Shown: positions 1-5,987 of the stretch, in pieces
Layout of the letters: each line of letters starts with the position of its first letter
How positions within the stretch are numbered: the first letter of the stretch is position 1
Assembly (NCBI GenBank): GCA_947626485.1
Contig: CANQSG010000040.1
Coordinates: 1 to 13,814 of the forward strand
Length of the DNA: 13,814 nt
From: an uncultured Clostridia bacterium
GTDB lineage: Bacteria; Bacillota; Clostridia; Oscillospirales; Acutalibacteraceae
Direction of reading: 5' to 3'
Notes under the pieces: generated by a model
The model's input: only the letters and a program-made list of their open reading frames with translations
Told to the model about the DNA's origin: nothing
Database searches by the model: none
Made by a program: the position numbers and the translations under genes

Positions 1-195
1 AAGCAGCATCAGCCCGACGCCCTGCGCCCGCATCTGCGCGAGCCACGCCGACAGCCCGTCGGTCAGGGTCTGCCCGTTGTGGGTCGAAAGGGTGTTGTCG
101 ATGTCGAGCAGAAGGCCGCGCACGCCGAGCCGCGCAAGCTGTGCGGCGGTCAGGTCGGTGATGCGCGCCAGGCGTAAATGGGGTTTGAGCAACAT
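1..195 (-). CDS. yqeG: YqeG family HAD IIIA-type phosphatase, C-terminal part outside window
   Basis: Only the first 65 residues are present; the gene runs off the low-coordinate edge. The fragment begins MLLKPHLRLARITDL and carries the HAD motif I, DIDNTL, at residues 31-36, in which the first aspartate would be the phosphorylated nucleophile. The basic N-terminus followed by about 20 residues before DxDNTL matches the YqeG family, predicted soluble phosphatases of unknown substrate. The ATG at 195-193 is preceded by GGAG about six bases upstream. In B. subtilis yqeG belongs to the yqeG-yqeH-aroE-yhbY-nadD-yqeK cluster, so its presence near those genes here supports the call. No separate promoter is visible between the rpsU terminator and this start, so it may depend on read-through. 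Family assignment is confident; substrate and role are not known. Confidence 0.85.
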   Translation of the reverse strand, partial: MLLKPHLRLARITDLTAAQLARLGVRGLLLDIDNTLSTHNGQTLTDGLSAWLAQMRAQGVGLMLL

Positions 196-250
196 GGCAC
201 ACTCCGTTGGGAAGTAAAAAGTAAGCGTGAAAAAGCGCTTTGCGTTACAG

Positions 251-281
251 AAAAAAGGCGGTTGAAACCCAACCGCCTTTT
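251..281 (-). terminator. Rho-independent terminator after rpsU
   Basis: Positions 253-264 and 270-281 form a perfect 12-bp stem around a 5-base loop (265-269), with GGCGGTTG as the GC-rich core. On the minus strand the 3' arm continues into six T residues (256-251). It lies 19 bases past the rpsU stop codon, the usual place for an intrinsic terminator. The opposite strand has only four T residues, so it is mainly directed at minus-strand transcripts. Confidence 0.93.
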
Positions 282-300
282 CATCCATTCTCCGTTTTAC

Positions 301-477
301 TCAGCGGAACTTACGCTTGCGTGCGGCTTCCGACTTCTTTTTCCGTTTCACCGAAGGCTTTTCATAGTGTTCCCGTTTGCGGACTTCCTGGATGACTCCG
401 TCCTTGGCCGTCTGTCGCTTAAAACGTCTGAGCGCATTATCCAGCGATTCATTGTCTTTCACACGAACCTGGCTCAT
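301..477 (-). CDS. rpsU: 30S ribosomal protein bS21
   Basis: A 58-residue, strongly basic protein beginning MSQVRVKDNESLDNALRRFK and ending AARKRKFR. The N-terminal V-x-V-K-x-N-E-S-L-D-x-A-L-R-R-F-K pattern, the central EVRKREHYEKPS segment and the lysine/arginine tail are the hallmarks of bS21, which sits on the 30S platform near the anti-Shine-Dalgarno sequence and affects translation initiation. Length is normal for Firmicutes (about 57-58 aa). The ATG at 477-475 follows GGAGGGAGGG. The gene is framed by its own consensus promoter (524-552) and terminator (251-281), so it is probably expressed mostly as a single-gene transcript. Its codon use is less GC-biased than its neighbours, as is common for ribosomal proteins. 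Confidence 0.97.
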   Translation of the reverse strand: MSQVRVKDNESLDNALRRFKRQTAKDGVIQEVRKREHYEKPSVKRKKKSEAARKRKFR

Positions 478-496
478 TTACATTCCCTCCCTCCGC
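478..496 (-). promoter_or_regulatory. rpsU ribosome binding site with in-frame start-stop pair
   Basis: Upstream of the rpsU ATG the minus strand reads GGAGGGAGGGA followed by ATGTAA and then the rpsU ATG. Two overlapping purine-rich Shine-Dalgarno candidates are present. The upstream GGAGG is six bases from the first ATG, the ideal distance, while the downstream GAGGG is seven bases from the true start. The ATG-TAA pair (483-478) is in frame with rpsU and forms a minimal one-codon open frame directly abutting the gene. Sequence observation is certain; a regulatory role is inference. Confidence 0.6.
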
Positions 497-523
497 CATG
501 CAGCAGGGGTATTTGTAACCTAT

Positions 524-552
524 ATTATACCGTGCCGCGCGGCATCTGTCAA
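524..552 (-). promoter_or_regulatory. Sigma-A promoter for rpsU
   Basis: The minus strand shows TTGACA (552-547), a 17-base spacer, and TATAAT (529-524): a full match to the vegetative sigma-A/sigma-70 consensus in both hexamers. Transcription should start near 517, giving a leader of about 40 bases before rpsU. It begins only 20 bases beyond the leuS stop codon, and no terminator separates leuS from it, so leuS transcripts probably also continue through rpsU to the terminator at 251-281. Confidence 0.93.
533..544. repeat. Perfect 12-bp palindrome inside the rpsU promoter spacer
   Basis: TGCCGCGCGGCA is its own reverse complement and occupies 12 of the 17 bases between the -35 and -10 hexamers, leaving two or three bases on each side. 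A palindrome in this place could be an operator for a dimeric repressor, or could simply be a GC-rich spacer in a GC-rich genome. No known regulator is recognised. Confidence 0.5.
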
Positions 553-571
553 GCATAATTTTCCGCCCGAT

Positions 572-2944
572 TCAGCGGACGACGAGGTTGACTAATTTGC
601 CGGGGACGTAGAGGGATTTTAGGAGGGTTTTGCCGGCGAGCTCGGTCTTCACTTTTTCCTGCTCTTTTGCGAGGGCGATGGCGTCGTCGGCCGAAATTTC
701 GGCGGGGACGGACAGGCGGGCGCGGACCTTGCCGTTGATCTGCACGACGATCTCGACGGTCGAGACGGCGCATTTCGCCTCGTCATAGGTCGGCCAGCGG
801 CTCTCGTTGAGCATGCCGGGGCAGCCGGCGAGCTGCCAGAGCTCTTCGGTGATGTGCGGGGCGAAGGGGTTGAGCAGCTGCAGGAAGGTCATGTACTCGC
901 CGCGCGTCACGCTGCCGGTCGCGAAAATCTCGTTGAGCAGCGACATCAGCGAGGCGATGGCGGTGTTCATTTTCAGCCCCTCGATATCCGACGAAACCTT
1001 CTTGACGGTGCGGTGGAAGGAGGCCTCGAGCGCGGGGCGGTAGCCGGCCTCATCGGTCAGGCAATCCTGCAACGTCCAGACGCGGTCGAGGAAGCGGCGG
1101 CAGCCGCGGATGGATTTCGGGCTCCAGGGGGCGGCCTTTTCGAAGTCGCCGATGAACATTTCGTAAAGGCGCATCGTGTCGGCGCCGTACTCGCGGACGA
1201 TATCGTCGGGGTTGACGACGTTGCCGCGCGATTTCGACATCTTCTCGCCGTTTTCGCCGAGGATCATGCCGTGGCTCGTGCGCTTGGCGTAGGGCTCGGG
1301 CGTCGGGACTGCGCCGACGTCATAGAGGAATTTGTGCCAGAACCGGCTGTAAAGCAGGTGGAGCGTCGTGTGCTCCATGCCGCCGTTGTACCAGTCGACG
1401 GGCAGCCAGTAGCGCAGCGCCTCCTCCGACGCGATGGCGTGGTCGTTGTGGGGGTCGCAATACCGCAGGAAATACCACGACGAGCCCGCCCATTGGGGCA
1501 TGGTGTCGGTCTCGCGCTCGGCCTTGCCGCCGCAGACCGGGCAGGTCGTCTGCACCCAGTCGGTCATTTTGGCGAGCGGCGACTCGCCGGTGTCGGTCGG
1601 CTCGTAGGAATCGACCTGCGGCAGCAGCAGCGGCAGCTCGGATTCCGGCAGCGGGACGTAGCCGCATTTTTCGCAGTGGACGATCGGGATGGGCTCGCCC
1701 CAGTAGCGCTGGCGCGAGAAGACCCAGTCGCGCAGCTTGAAATTGACCTTTTCGGCGCCGAGATCGCGCTCGGTCAGCCAGTCGGTGATGGCCTTTTTCG
1801 CCTGCTCGACCGTCATGCCGTCGAGGAAGCCGGAATTCACCATCACGCCCGTCGCGCAGTCGGTATAGGGTTCCTGCTCGACGTCGAATTTCTTCGCGAA
1901 TTCCCAGTCGCGCGTGTCGTGCGCGGGAACCGCCATAATGGCGCCGGTGCCGTAGGAAATGAGGACGTAATCCGAGAGAAAAATCGGAATTTCCTGCCCG
2001 TTGACGGGGTTGATCGCCGCGACGCCTTCGAGCCGGACGCCGGTCTTTTCCTTGGAAAGCTCGGTGCGCTCGAAGTCGGATTTGCGCGCCGCCTCGTCCT
2101 GATAGGCGCGCACCGCGTCGAGGTTCGTCAGGCGATCCTTCCAGCGCTCGATCAGCGGGTGCTCGGGCGCCATGACCATATAAGTCGCGCCGAAAAGGGT
2201 GTCGGCGCGGGTTGAAAAGACGGTGAGCACGTCGCCCGCCGTCGTCGCGAAGAGGATCTCGGCGCCGGTGGAGCGGCCGATCCAGTTGCGCTGCTGCGCC
2301 TTGACGCGGTCGATGAAGTCGACGTCGTTCAGGCCGTCGAGCAGCTTCTGCGCGTAGTCGGTGATTTTGAGCATCCACTGGCTCTTATTCTTGCGGACGA
2401 CCTCGCTGCCGCAGCGCTCGCAGACGCCGTTGACGACTTCTTCGTTTGCCAGCACGCATTTGCAGGAGGTGCACCAGTTGACGGCCATTTCCTTTTTATA
2501 GGCGAGGCCGTGCTTGTATAATTGCAGGAAGATCCACTGCGTCCATTTATAATAGGCGGGGTCGGTCGTGTTGATCTCGCGCGTCCAGTCGAAGGAAAAG
2601 CCGAGCGATTTAAGCTGGCGCTTGAAGCTCTCGATGTTCTTCTTCGTGACGATCTCGGGGTGGATGTGGTTCTTGATCGCGTAGTTCTCGGTCCGCAGAC
2701 CGAAGGCGTCCCACCCCATCGGGTAGAGGACGTTATAGCCTTCGAGGCGACGCTTGCGGCTGACGATGTCGAGCGCGGTGTAGGAGCGCGGGTGGCCGAC
2801 GTGCAGCCCCTGCCCCGAGGGGTAAGGAAATTCGACCAGCGCGTAATATTTTGGCAGGCTGTAATCGTCCTTCGCGGCGAAGGTGTTTTCCCGCTCCCAG
2901 ATCTCCTGCCATTTCCGTTCGATTTCTGCAAACTGGTATTTCAT
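572..2944 (-). CDS. leuS: Leucyl-tRNA synthetase
   Basis: Class I aminoacyl-tRNA synthetase of 790 residues that charges tRNA-Leu and edits mischarged products. Visible in order: Rossmann core with the HIGH-type motif HVGH (residues 48-51); a first zinc-knuckle-like group (C158, C161, C175, C178); the CP1 editing domain with STRADTLFG (244-252) and GTGAIMAVPAHDTRD (332-346), D346 being the conserved editing aspartate; a second cysteine group (C424, C427, C468, C471); KMSKS (568-572); the anticodon-binding helices; and the C-terminal domain. The ATG at 2944 is chosen because AGGAGG lies seven bases upstream and the family begins with a short MxYxFxxIExKWQ segment; the frame is open 21 codons further upstream but that part overlaps rsfS. 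It overlaps the rsfS stop by ATGA. About eleven residues seem to be missing after residue 354 compared with relatives (see findings). Confidence 0.98.
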   Translation of the reverse strand: MKYQFAEIERKWQEIWERENTFAAKDDYSLPKYYALVEFPYPSGQGLHVGHPRSYTALDIVSRKRRLEGYNVLYPMGWDAFGLRTENYAIKNHIHPEIVTKKNIESFKRQLKSLGFSFDWTREINTTDPAYYKWTQWIFLQLYKHGLAYKKEMAVNWCTSCKCVLANEEVVNGVCERCGSEVVRKNKSQWMLKITDYAQKLLDGLNDVDFIDRVKAQQRNWIGRSTGAEILFATTAGDVLTVFSTRADTLFGATYMVMAPEHPLIERWKDRLTNLDAVRAYQDEAARKSDFERTELSKEKTGVRLEGVAAINPVNGQEIPIFLSDYVLISYGTGAIMAVPAHDTRDWEFAKKFDVEQEPYTDCATGVMVNSGFLDGMTVEQAKKAITDWLTERDLGAEKVNFKLRDWVFSRQRYWGEPIPIVHCEKCGYVPLPESELPLLLPQVDSYEPTDTGESPLAKMTDWVQTTCPVCGGKAERETDTMPQWAGSSWYFLRYCDPHNDHAIASEEALRYWLPVDWYNGGMEHTTLHLLYSRFWHKFLYDVGAVPTPEPYAKRTSHGMILGENGEKMSKSRGNVVNPDDIVREYGADTMRLYEMFIGDFEKAAPWSPKSIRGCRRFLDRVWTLQDCLTDEAGYRPALEASFHRTVKKVSSDIEGLKMNTAIASLMSLLNEIFATGSVTRGEYMTFLQLLNPFAPHITEELWQLAGCPGMLNESRWPTYDEAKCAVSTVEIVVQINGKVRARLSVPAEISADDAIALAKEQEKVKTELAGKTLLKSLYVPGKLVNLVVR

Positions 2945-3312
2945 ACTGATGCCTCCTGTGCCGTATCGAGGAGCCCGGTCAGGTCGAGAACCTCGCCGTC
3001 GTTCCACATGCGATCCAAATTGTAAAATTCACGCGCTTCCCGGCTGAAAACGTGCACGAGCAGCGAGTTGTAATCCAGCAAGATCCAGCCGGTCGCCCTG
3101 CCCTCGATGTGGTGGGGCGCAACGCCGGCGCGGTCTAATTTTTCCTCCACCGCTTCGGCGAGGGCGCGCACGTGGGTCGAGGAGGTCGCCGTCGCCAGCA
3201 GGAAATAATCCGCGATGACCGTCAATTCCCCGACGTGGATCGCCGAAAGGTCGACGGCCTTCTTTTCATTCAGCGCGTTTGCCGCGATTTTTAACAGCTC
3301 TAAGGGTTCCAA
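2941..3312 (-). CDS. rsfS: Ribosomal silencing factor RsfS
   Basis: A 123-residue RsfS/Iojap protein. It binds uL14 on the 50S subunit and blocks joining with the 30S, damping translation when nutrients are short. Recognisable family segments are the central ADYFLLATATSSTHVRALAE region and the GRATGWILLDYNSLLVHVF strand, followed by REFYNLDRMWND near the C-terminus, all in the usual order. The start is a TTG at 3312-3310, supported by GAGG seven bases upstream and by the family N-terminus (LELLKIAANALNEKKA); no in-frame ATG is suitably placed. It follows the LCP gene by 15 bases and shares an ATGA with leuS, so translation of leuS is probably coupled to it. In B. subtilis the homologue (yqeL) follows yqeK directly; here an LCP gene is inserted between them. 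Confidence 0.95.
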   Translation of the reverse strand: MEPLELLKIAANALNEKKAVDLSAIHVGELTVIADYFLLATATSSTHVRALAEAVEEKLDRAGVAPHHIEGRATGWILLDYNSLLVHVFSREAREFYNLDRMWNDGEVLDLTGLLDTAQEASV

Positions 3313-3327
3313 AGTTCCGCCTCTTTC

Positions 3328-4506
3328 TCAAGAATTTTTGCTCGACGTTTCGGTCGATCCGTCGCCCTGGTTGTGCTCGGTGATGACCTCGGCAAGGGTG
3401 CCGCCGGCGTTTGCAAGGCTGCCGGTGGTCGGCAGGCCGAGCTCGGTGTGCAGCTCGCGAATGCGGATGCCGTCGACCGTGATGGGGGCGCCGTAGGGGT
3501 TCATCTTTTCATTGAACAGTTGGACGTAATCGGCCTTGTGGATGGAATACAGGGAGCGCTTTTGATAGGTGCAGCCCTGCCCCGGCACGGCGTAAACGCC
3601 GATGCTTTCAAACGGGATCGGCTTGACGACGCCGGCGTAACCGACGATCTCGTTGACCGTCAGGTCGGTCGCGACGTCGTTATAGCAATTTTTGGCGACC
3701 GACGCCATCTGCGTCAGGCTCATGTTTTTGATCTTCTTGACGAGCGCGACGTACATCAGGCGCTGGGCCTCGAGGCGGCTGATGTCGCCCTTGCTGTAGC
3801 CCGATTCGCCGCCCTTGCGCTTGCGGACGAAGCCGGTCGCCATGTTGCCGTCGAGATGCACCCAGCCGGGGCCGATGGTGTGGTGCTGATAGGTGATCTG
3901 ATCCTCGATGTCGATGCCGGTCTTCTGCGTGATGTTGATGTCCAGCCCGCCGAGGGCGTCGACGATGTTCATGAAGCCGTGGATCGTGAAGACGATATAA
4001 TGGTCGATCGGAATGCCGAAGTGGCTCGCGAGCTTGCGGCGCAGGGCGTTGATCTTGGATTCGCCCTCGCGCGGCGAGCCGTAAACCGCGTTGACGCGGG
4101 TCGAGGGCACGTCGGTGCCGACGAAGGTGTCGCGCGGGATCTGCAGGCAGTTGATGGTGTTTTTCTTATGGTCGACGCAGACCACGACGATGATGTCGGA
4201 GAGGTTCTCGCTGACATCGACCCCCACGACGAGGATATAGCTGACGTTTTTGTCGGAGGAATAGGTCAGGTTCTCAAAGTCGCCGGTCTCCTCGTCCATA
4301 TCGAGGCCGCCGACCTGCAGGCCGGAAAGGCCGAGATAGGCGCCCAGCACCCCCGTCGCGAGGACGGAGAGGGCGAGGACGATCGACGCGATGATATTCG
4401 TGAGCAGGCGGATTTTTTTGCGCTTTTTCAGGCGGGTCGAGGTGTCCGAAAAGGCGTAAAGATCGATGGTTTCCGCCGGCGGGGTCTTCGATTTCCGATG
4501 TTTCAT
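3328..4506 (-). CDS. LytR-CpsA-Psr (LCP) family cell-wall glycopolymer ligase
   Basis: A 392-residue membrane-anchored protein. Residues 1-33 are basic and cytoplasmic, about 34-58 form a single transmembrane helix, and the remainder would be extracellular. The LCP domain starts near residue 89 with YILVVGVD, then SD (103-104), IPRDTF (123-128), KINAL (151-155), the LDGNMATGFVRKRK strand (218-231) and KGDISRLEAQR (239-249), whose Asp and Arg residues belong to the family's pyrophosphate/lipid-binding site. LCP enzymes transfer polyprenyl-linked polymers such as teichoic acids or capsule to peptidoglycan; which polymer applies here cannot be read from the sequence. The C-terminal tail (from about 375) is low-complexity and polar. 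The ATG at 4506 overlaps the yqeK stop by ATGA and has GGAGG four bases upstream. A promoter-like site inside yqeK (4873-4901) could drive this gene and those after it. Confidence 0.93.
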   Translation of the reverse strand: MKHRKSKTPPAETIDLYAFSDTSTRLKKRKKIRLLTNIIASIVLALSVLATGVLGAYLGLSGLQVGGLDMDEETGDFENLTYSSDKNVSYILVVGVDVSENLSDIIVVVCVDHKKNTINCLQIPRDTFVGTDVPSTRVNAVYGSPREGESKINALRRKLASHFGIPIDHYIVFTIHGFMNIVDALGGLDINITQKTGIDIEDQITYQHHTIGPGWVHLDGNMATGFVRKRKGGESGYSKGDISRLEAQRLMYVALVKKIKNMSLTQMASVAKNCYNDVATDLTVNEIVGYAGVVKPIPFESIGVYAVPGQGCTYQKRSLYSIHKADYVQLFNEKMNPYGAPITVDGIRIRELHTELGLPTTGSLANAGGTLAEVITEHNQGDGSTETSSKNS

Positions 4507-5087
4507 ACTTCCTCCGTTGGCAGCAGCGCCGCCGCGACTTCATTGTAAGCCGCAACCGTGTCGGGGTGCACCGGCAGATGCCGACCGACGAGGTCGCAGA
4601 TCGTATAGCTGAGCGCGTAGCGCAGCGCCTGCCGCGCGTCGAGATCGACCAGCCGCCGCATCTCGCCAACGTCGGGATAATCGCGGTCGGCAGAGGTGAA
4701 ATCGGCGAGGTAGAGGATGCGCTCGAGGGGGGTCATGCCGGCGCGCCCCGTCGTGTGATAGCGCACGGCGCGCAGGATGTCCTCGTTCTCGATGCCGAAT
4801 TCCGCCCGCAGCAGGGCTTCCCCGGTGATGGCGTGCCAGAGTTTGGGCGCGCCGCGCTCGATATCTGTTAATATTATACCAAACCGCTCGCACATTTGCA
4901 ACTGTTGTGTTTTACTGTCGTTTTTCGTCACGTCGTGCAGCAGCCCGGCGAGGTATGCCGCCTGCACGTCGTCATAACCGTAACGCAGCGCGAGTCGTTT
5001 TGCCTCGTCGGCGACCGCGAGGCTGTGGCGGTAACGATAATCGTCCAGCCGCTCGCGCAGCCGCGCGAGGTAAGTCTCGGTATTCAT
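4503..5087 (-). CDS. yqeK: YqeK family HD-domain diadenosine tetraphosphatase
   Basis: A 194-residue HD-superfamily metal hydrolase. The metal-binding set is visible: H21 (RYRHSLAVA), H51-D52 (GLLHDVTKN), H85 (LWHAITGE), H111 (RYHTTGRAGM) and D129 (LYLADF). YqeK proteins symmetrically cleave Ap4A to ADP; that activity is established for the family, not shown here. The start is the ATG at 5087, which shares an ATGA with the nadD stop and has AAGGGGAG upstream; the frame stays open another 99 codons but that part lies within nadD. The nadD-yqeK pairing is conserved across Firmicutes. Oddity: codons 71-73 (ATA ATA TTA) and their surroundings form an AT-rich island in an otherwise GC-rich gene, coinciding with a promoter-like sequence. 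Confidence 0.95.
   Translation of the reverse strand: MNTETYLARLRERLDDYRYRHSLAVADEAKRLALRYGYDDVQAAYLAGLLHDVTKNDSKTQQLQMCERFGIILTDIERGAPKLWHAITGEALLRAEFGIENEDILRAVRYHTTGRAGMTPLERILYLADFTSADRDYPDVGEMRRLVDLDARQALRYALSYTICDLVGRHLPVHPDTVAAYNEVAAALLPTEEV
4873..4901 (-). promoter_or_regulatory. Probable internal sigma-A promoter within yqeK
   Basis: The minus strand reads TTGCAA (4901-4896), a 17-base spacer ending in TGG, then TATAAT (4878-4873). The -10 is consensus and is extended (TGn), the -35 matches five of six with the TTG core intact, and spacing is ideal. The ten bases GGTATAATAT are identical to those around the rpsU -10. Transcription from about 4866 would run through the second half of yqeK into lcp, rsfS and leuS. 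Confidence 0.7.
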
Positions 5088-5692
5088 GCTTCGCTCCCCT
5101 TTTCGCTGTAAAGCCGGTACGCCGCGAGATACGCCGCCACGGCGGGCGGAACGTCGCTTTGCATGCGGGACGGGTCTTGCCGCAGCGCCGTCGAGGAAAT
5201 ATCGGGCACGGAAAGCGGGATCTCCTCCACCCTGCCGCCGTCGCGCCGGATGCGCGCGACGCCCGCGCAAAAGGCGGCGGGGTCGACGCCGACGCGCTGC
5301 ACCGCGAAGATTTCGGCGAGGCGCAGAATGCCGTCGTAACGATACCAGGTCGGCAGCGTCGTCAGCATATCGCCGCCGCAACAAAGGACGAGCGGGCGGT
5401 CGGGCGCGGCGTTGTGCAGCTCGGTCAGGGTGTCGAAGGTGTAGCTTTTTTTCGGCCGGCGCAGCTCAATGTCGCTGACCTCGACCTTTTCGAGGTCGGC
5501 GACGGCGAGACGGCAGAGCGCGAGCCGCACGGCGCCGTCCGGCAGGCCGGGCTCGACCTTATGCGGCGGGACGCGGGTCGGAATGACGAGCACCGTGCCG
5601 ACGTCGTCGCGGGCGGCGAGCGCCCGGATGATGGCGAGGTGGCCGTTGTGGATGGGGTTGAAGGTGCCCCCGAAGACGACGAGCTTTTTCAT
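5084..5692 (-). CDS. nadD: Nicotinate-nucleotide adenylyltransferase
   Basis: A 202-residue nucleotidyltransferase that joins nicotinate mononucleotide and ATP to form deamido-NAD. Visible are the nucleotide-binding GGTFNPIHNGH (residues 8-18), with H15 and H18 of the HxGH motif, PTRVPPHK (38-45), the substrate-contacting SYTFDTL (83-89), GGDM (107-110) followed by TWYRYD, and ISSTALR (165-171) that binds ATP phosphates. Length is normal for bacterial NadD. The ATG at 5692 lies one base after the yhbY stop. No Shine-Dalgarno sequence is evident in the 20 bases upstream, so translation probably depends on ribosomes finishing yhbY. It shares an ATGA with yqeK. The yhbY-nadD-yqeK order matches B. 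subtilis. Confidence 0.97.
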   Translation of the reverse strand: MKKLVVFGGTFNPIHNGHLAIIRALAARDDVGTVLVIPTRVPPHKVEPGLPDGAVRLALCRLAVADLEKVEVSDIELRRPKKSYTFDTLTELHNAAPDRPLVLCCGGDMLTTLPTWYRYDGILRLAEIFAVQRVGVDPAAFCAGVARIRRDGGRVEEIPLSVPDISSTALRQDPSRMQSDVPPAVAAYLAAYRLYSEKGSEA

Positions 5693-5693
5693 C

Positions 5694-5987
5694 TCAGCGA
5701 ACCAGCACGATGCGGGGGTTTTCGCGGCTCGGGCGGTAGAGGATGAAGCGGGAGCCGATGACCTGCACGACGTCGGCGCCGACGCGCGCGGCGACGGTAT
5801 CCGCCGCCTCCCGCACCGAAAGGGGCGCGGTCTCGAGCAGGCGAAGCTTAATCAGCTCGCGCGCTTCGAGCGATTCGTCGACCGATTGCAGGAGCGCGTC
5901 GGACAGGCCGGATTTTCCGACCTGCAAAATCGTTTCAAGGGAGTTTGCCATGCCGCGCAGCTGGGCGCGTTGCTTGCTTGTCAACAT
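5694..5987 (-). CDS. yhbY: YhbY family ribosome assembly RNA-binding protein (CRM domain)
   Basis: A 97-residue protein made of one CRS1-YhbY (CRM) domain. It begins MLTSKQRAQLRGMANSL, carries the GxxG RNA-contact loop as VGKSGLSDAL (residues 23-32), then a helix ARELIKLRLLE and the strand VVQVIGSRFILYRPSRENP near the end. YhbY-type proteins associate with pre-50S subunits. The ATG at 5987 overlaps the rdgB stop by seven bases and has GAGG ten bases upstream; it is the only start that keeps the conserved LTxKQR N-terminus. Confidence 0.94.
   Translation of the reverse strand: MLTSKQRAQLRGMANSLETILQVGKSGLSDALLQSVDESLEARELIKLRLLETAPLSVREAADTVAARVGADVVQVIGSRFILYRPSRENPRIVLVR

Noticed and set aside
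221..248. Second hairpin after the rpsU terminator (GTAA...TTAC, and an alternative AAGCG/CGCTT pairing) followed by a TTTTT run.
   Set aside because: The two pairings compete, each is only five or six pairs with a bulge or a long loop, and a much better terminator lies just before it. Could be a backup but is not supportable.
854..2215. Long open frame (453 codons) on the plus strand opposite leuS, with similar ones opposite lcp (3373-4548), smc (8037-9029) and rnc/plsX (11112-12164).
   Set aside because: They lie in fixed register against real genes, have low-complexity Arg/Ala/Gly/Asp-rich translations without recognisable motifs, and are what high GC at third codon positions produces. 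The minus-strand genes have full family motifs.
3019..3024. TACAAT on the minus strand within rsfS, a possible -10 for leuS.
   Set aside because: The hexamer 16-18 bases upstream is GC-rich with no TTG, and the bases are explained by the conserved FYNLD peptide.
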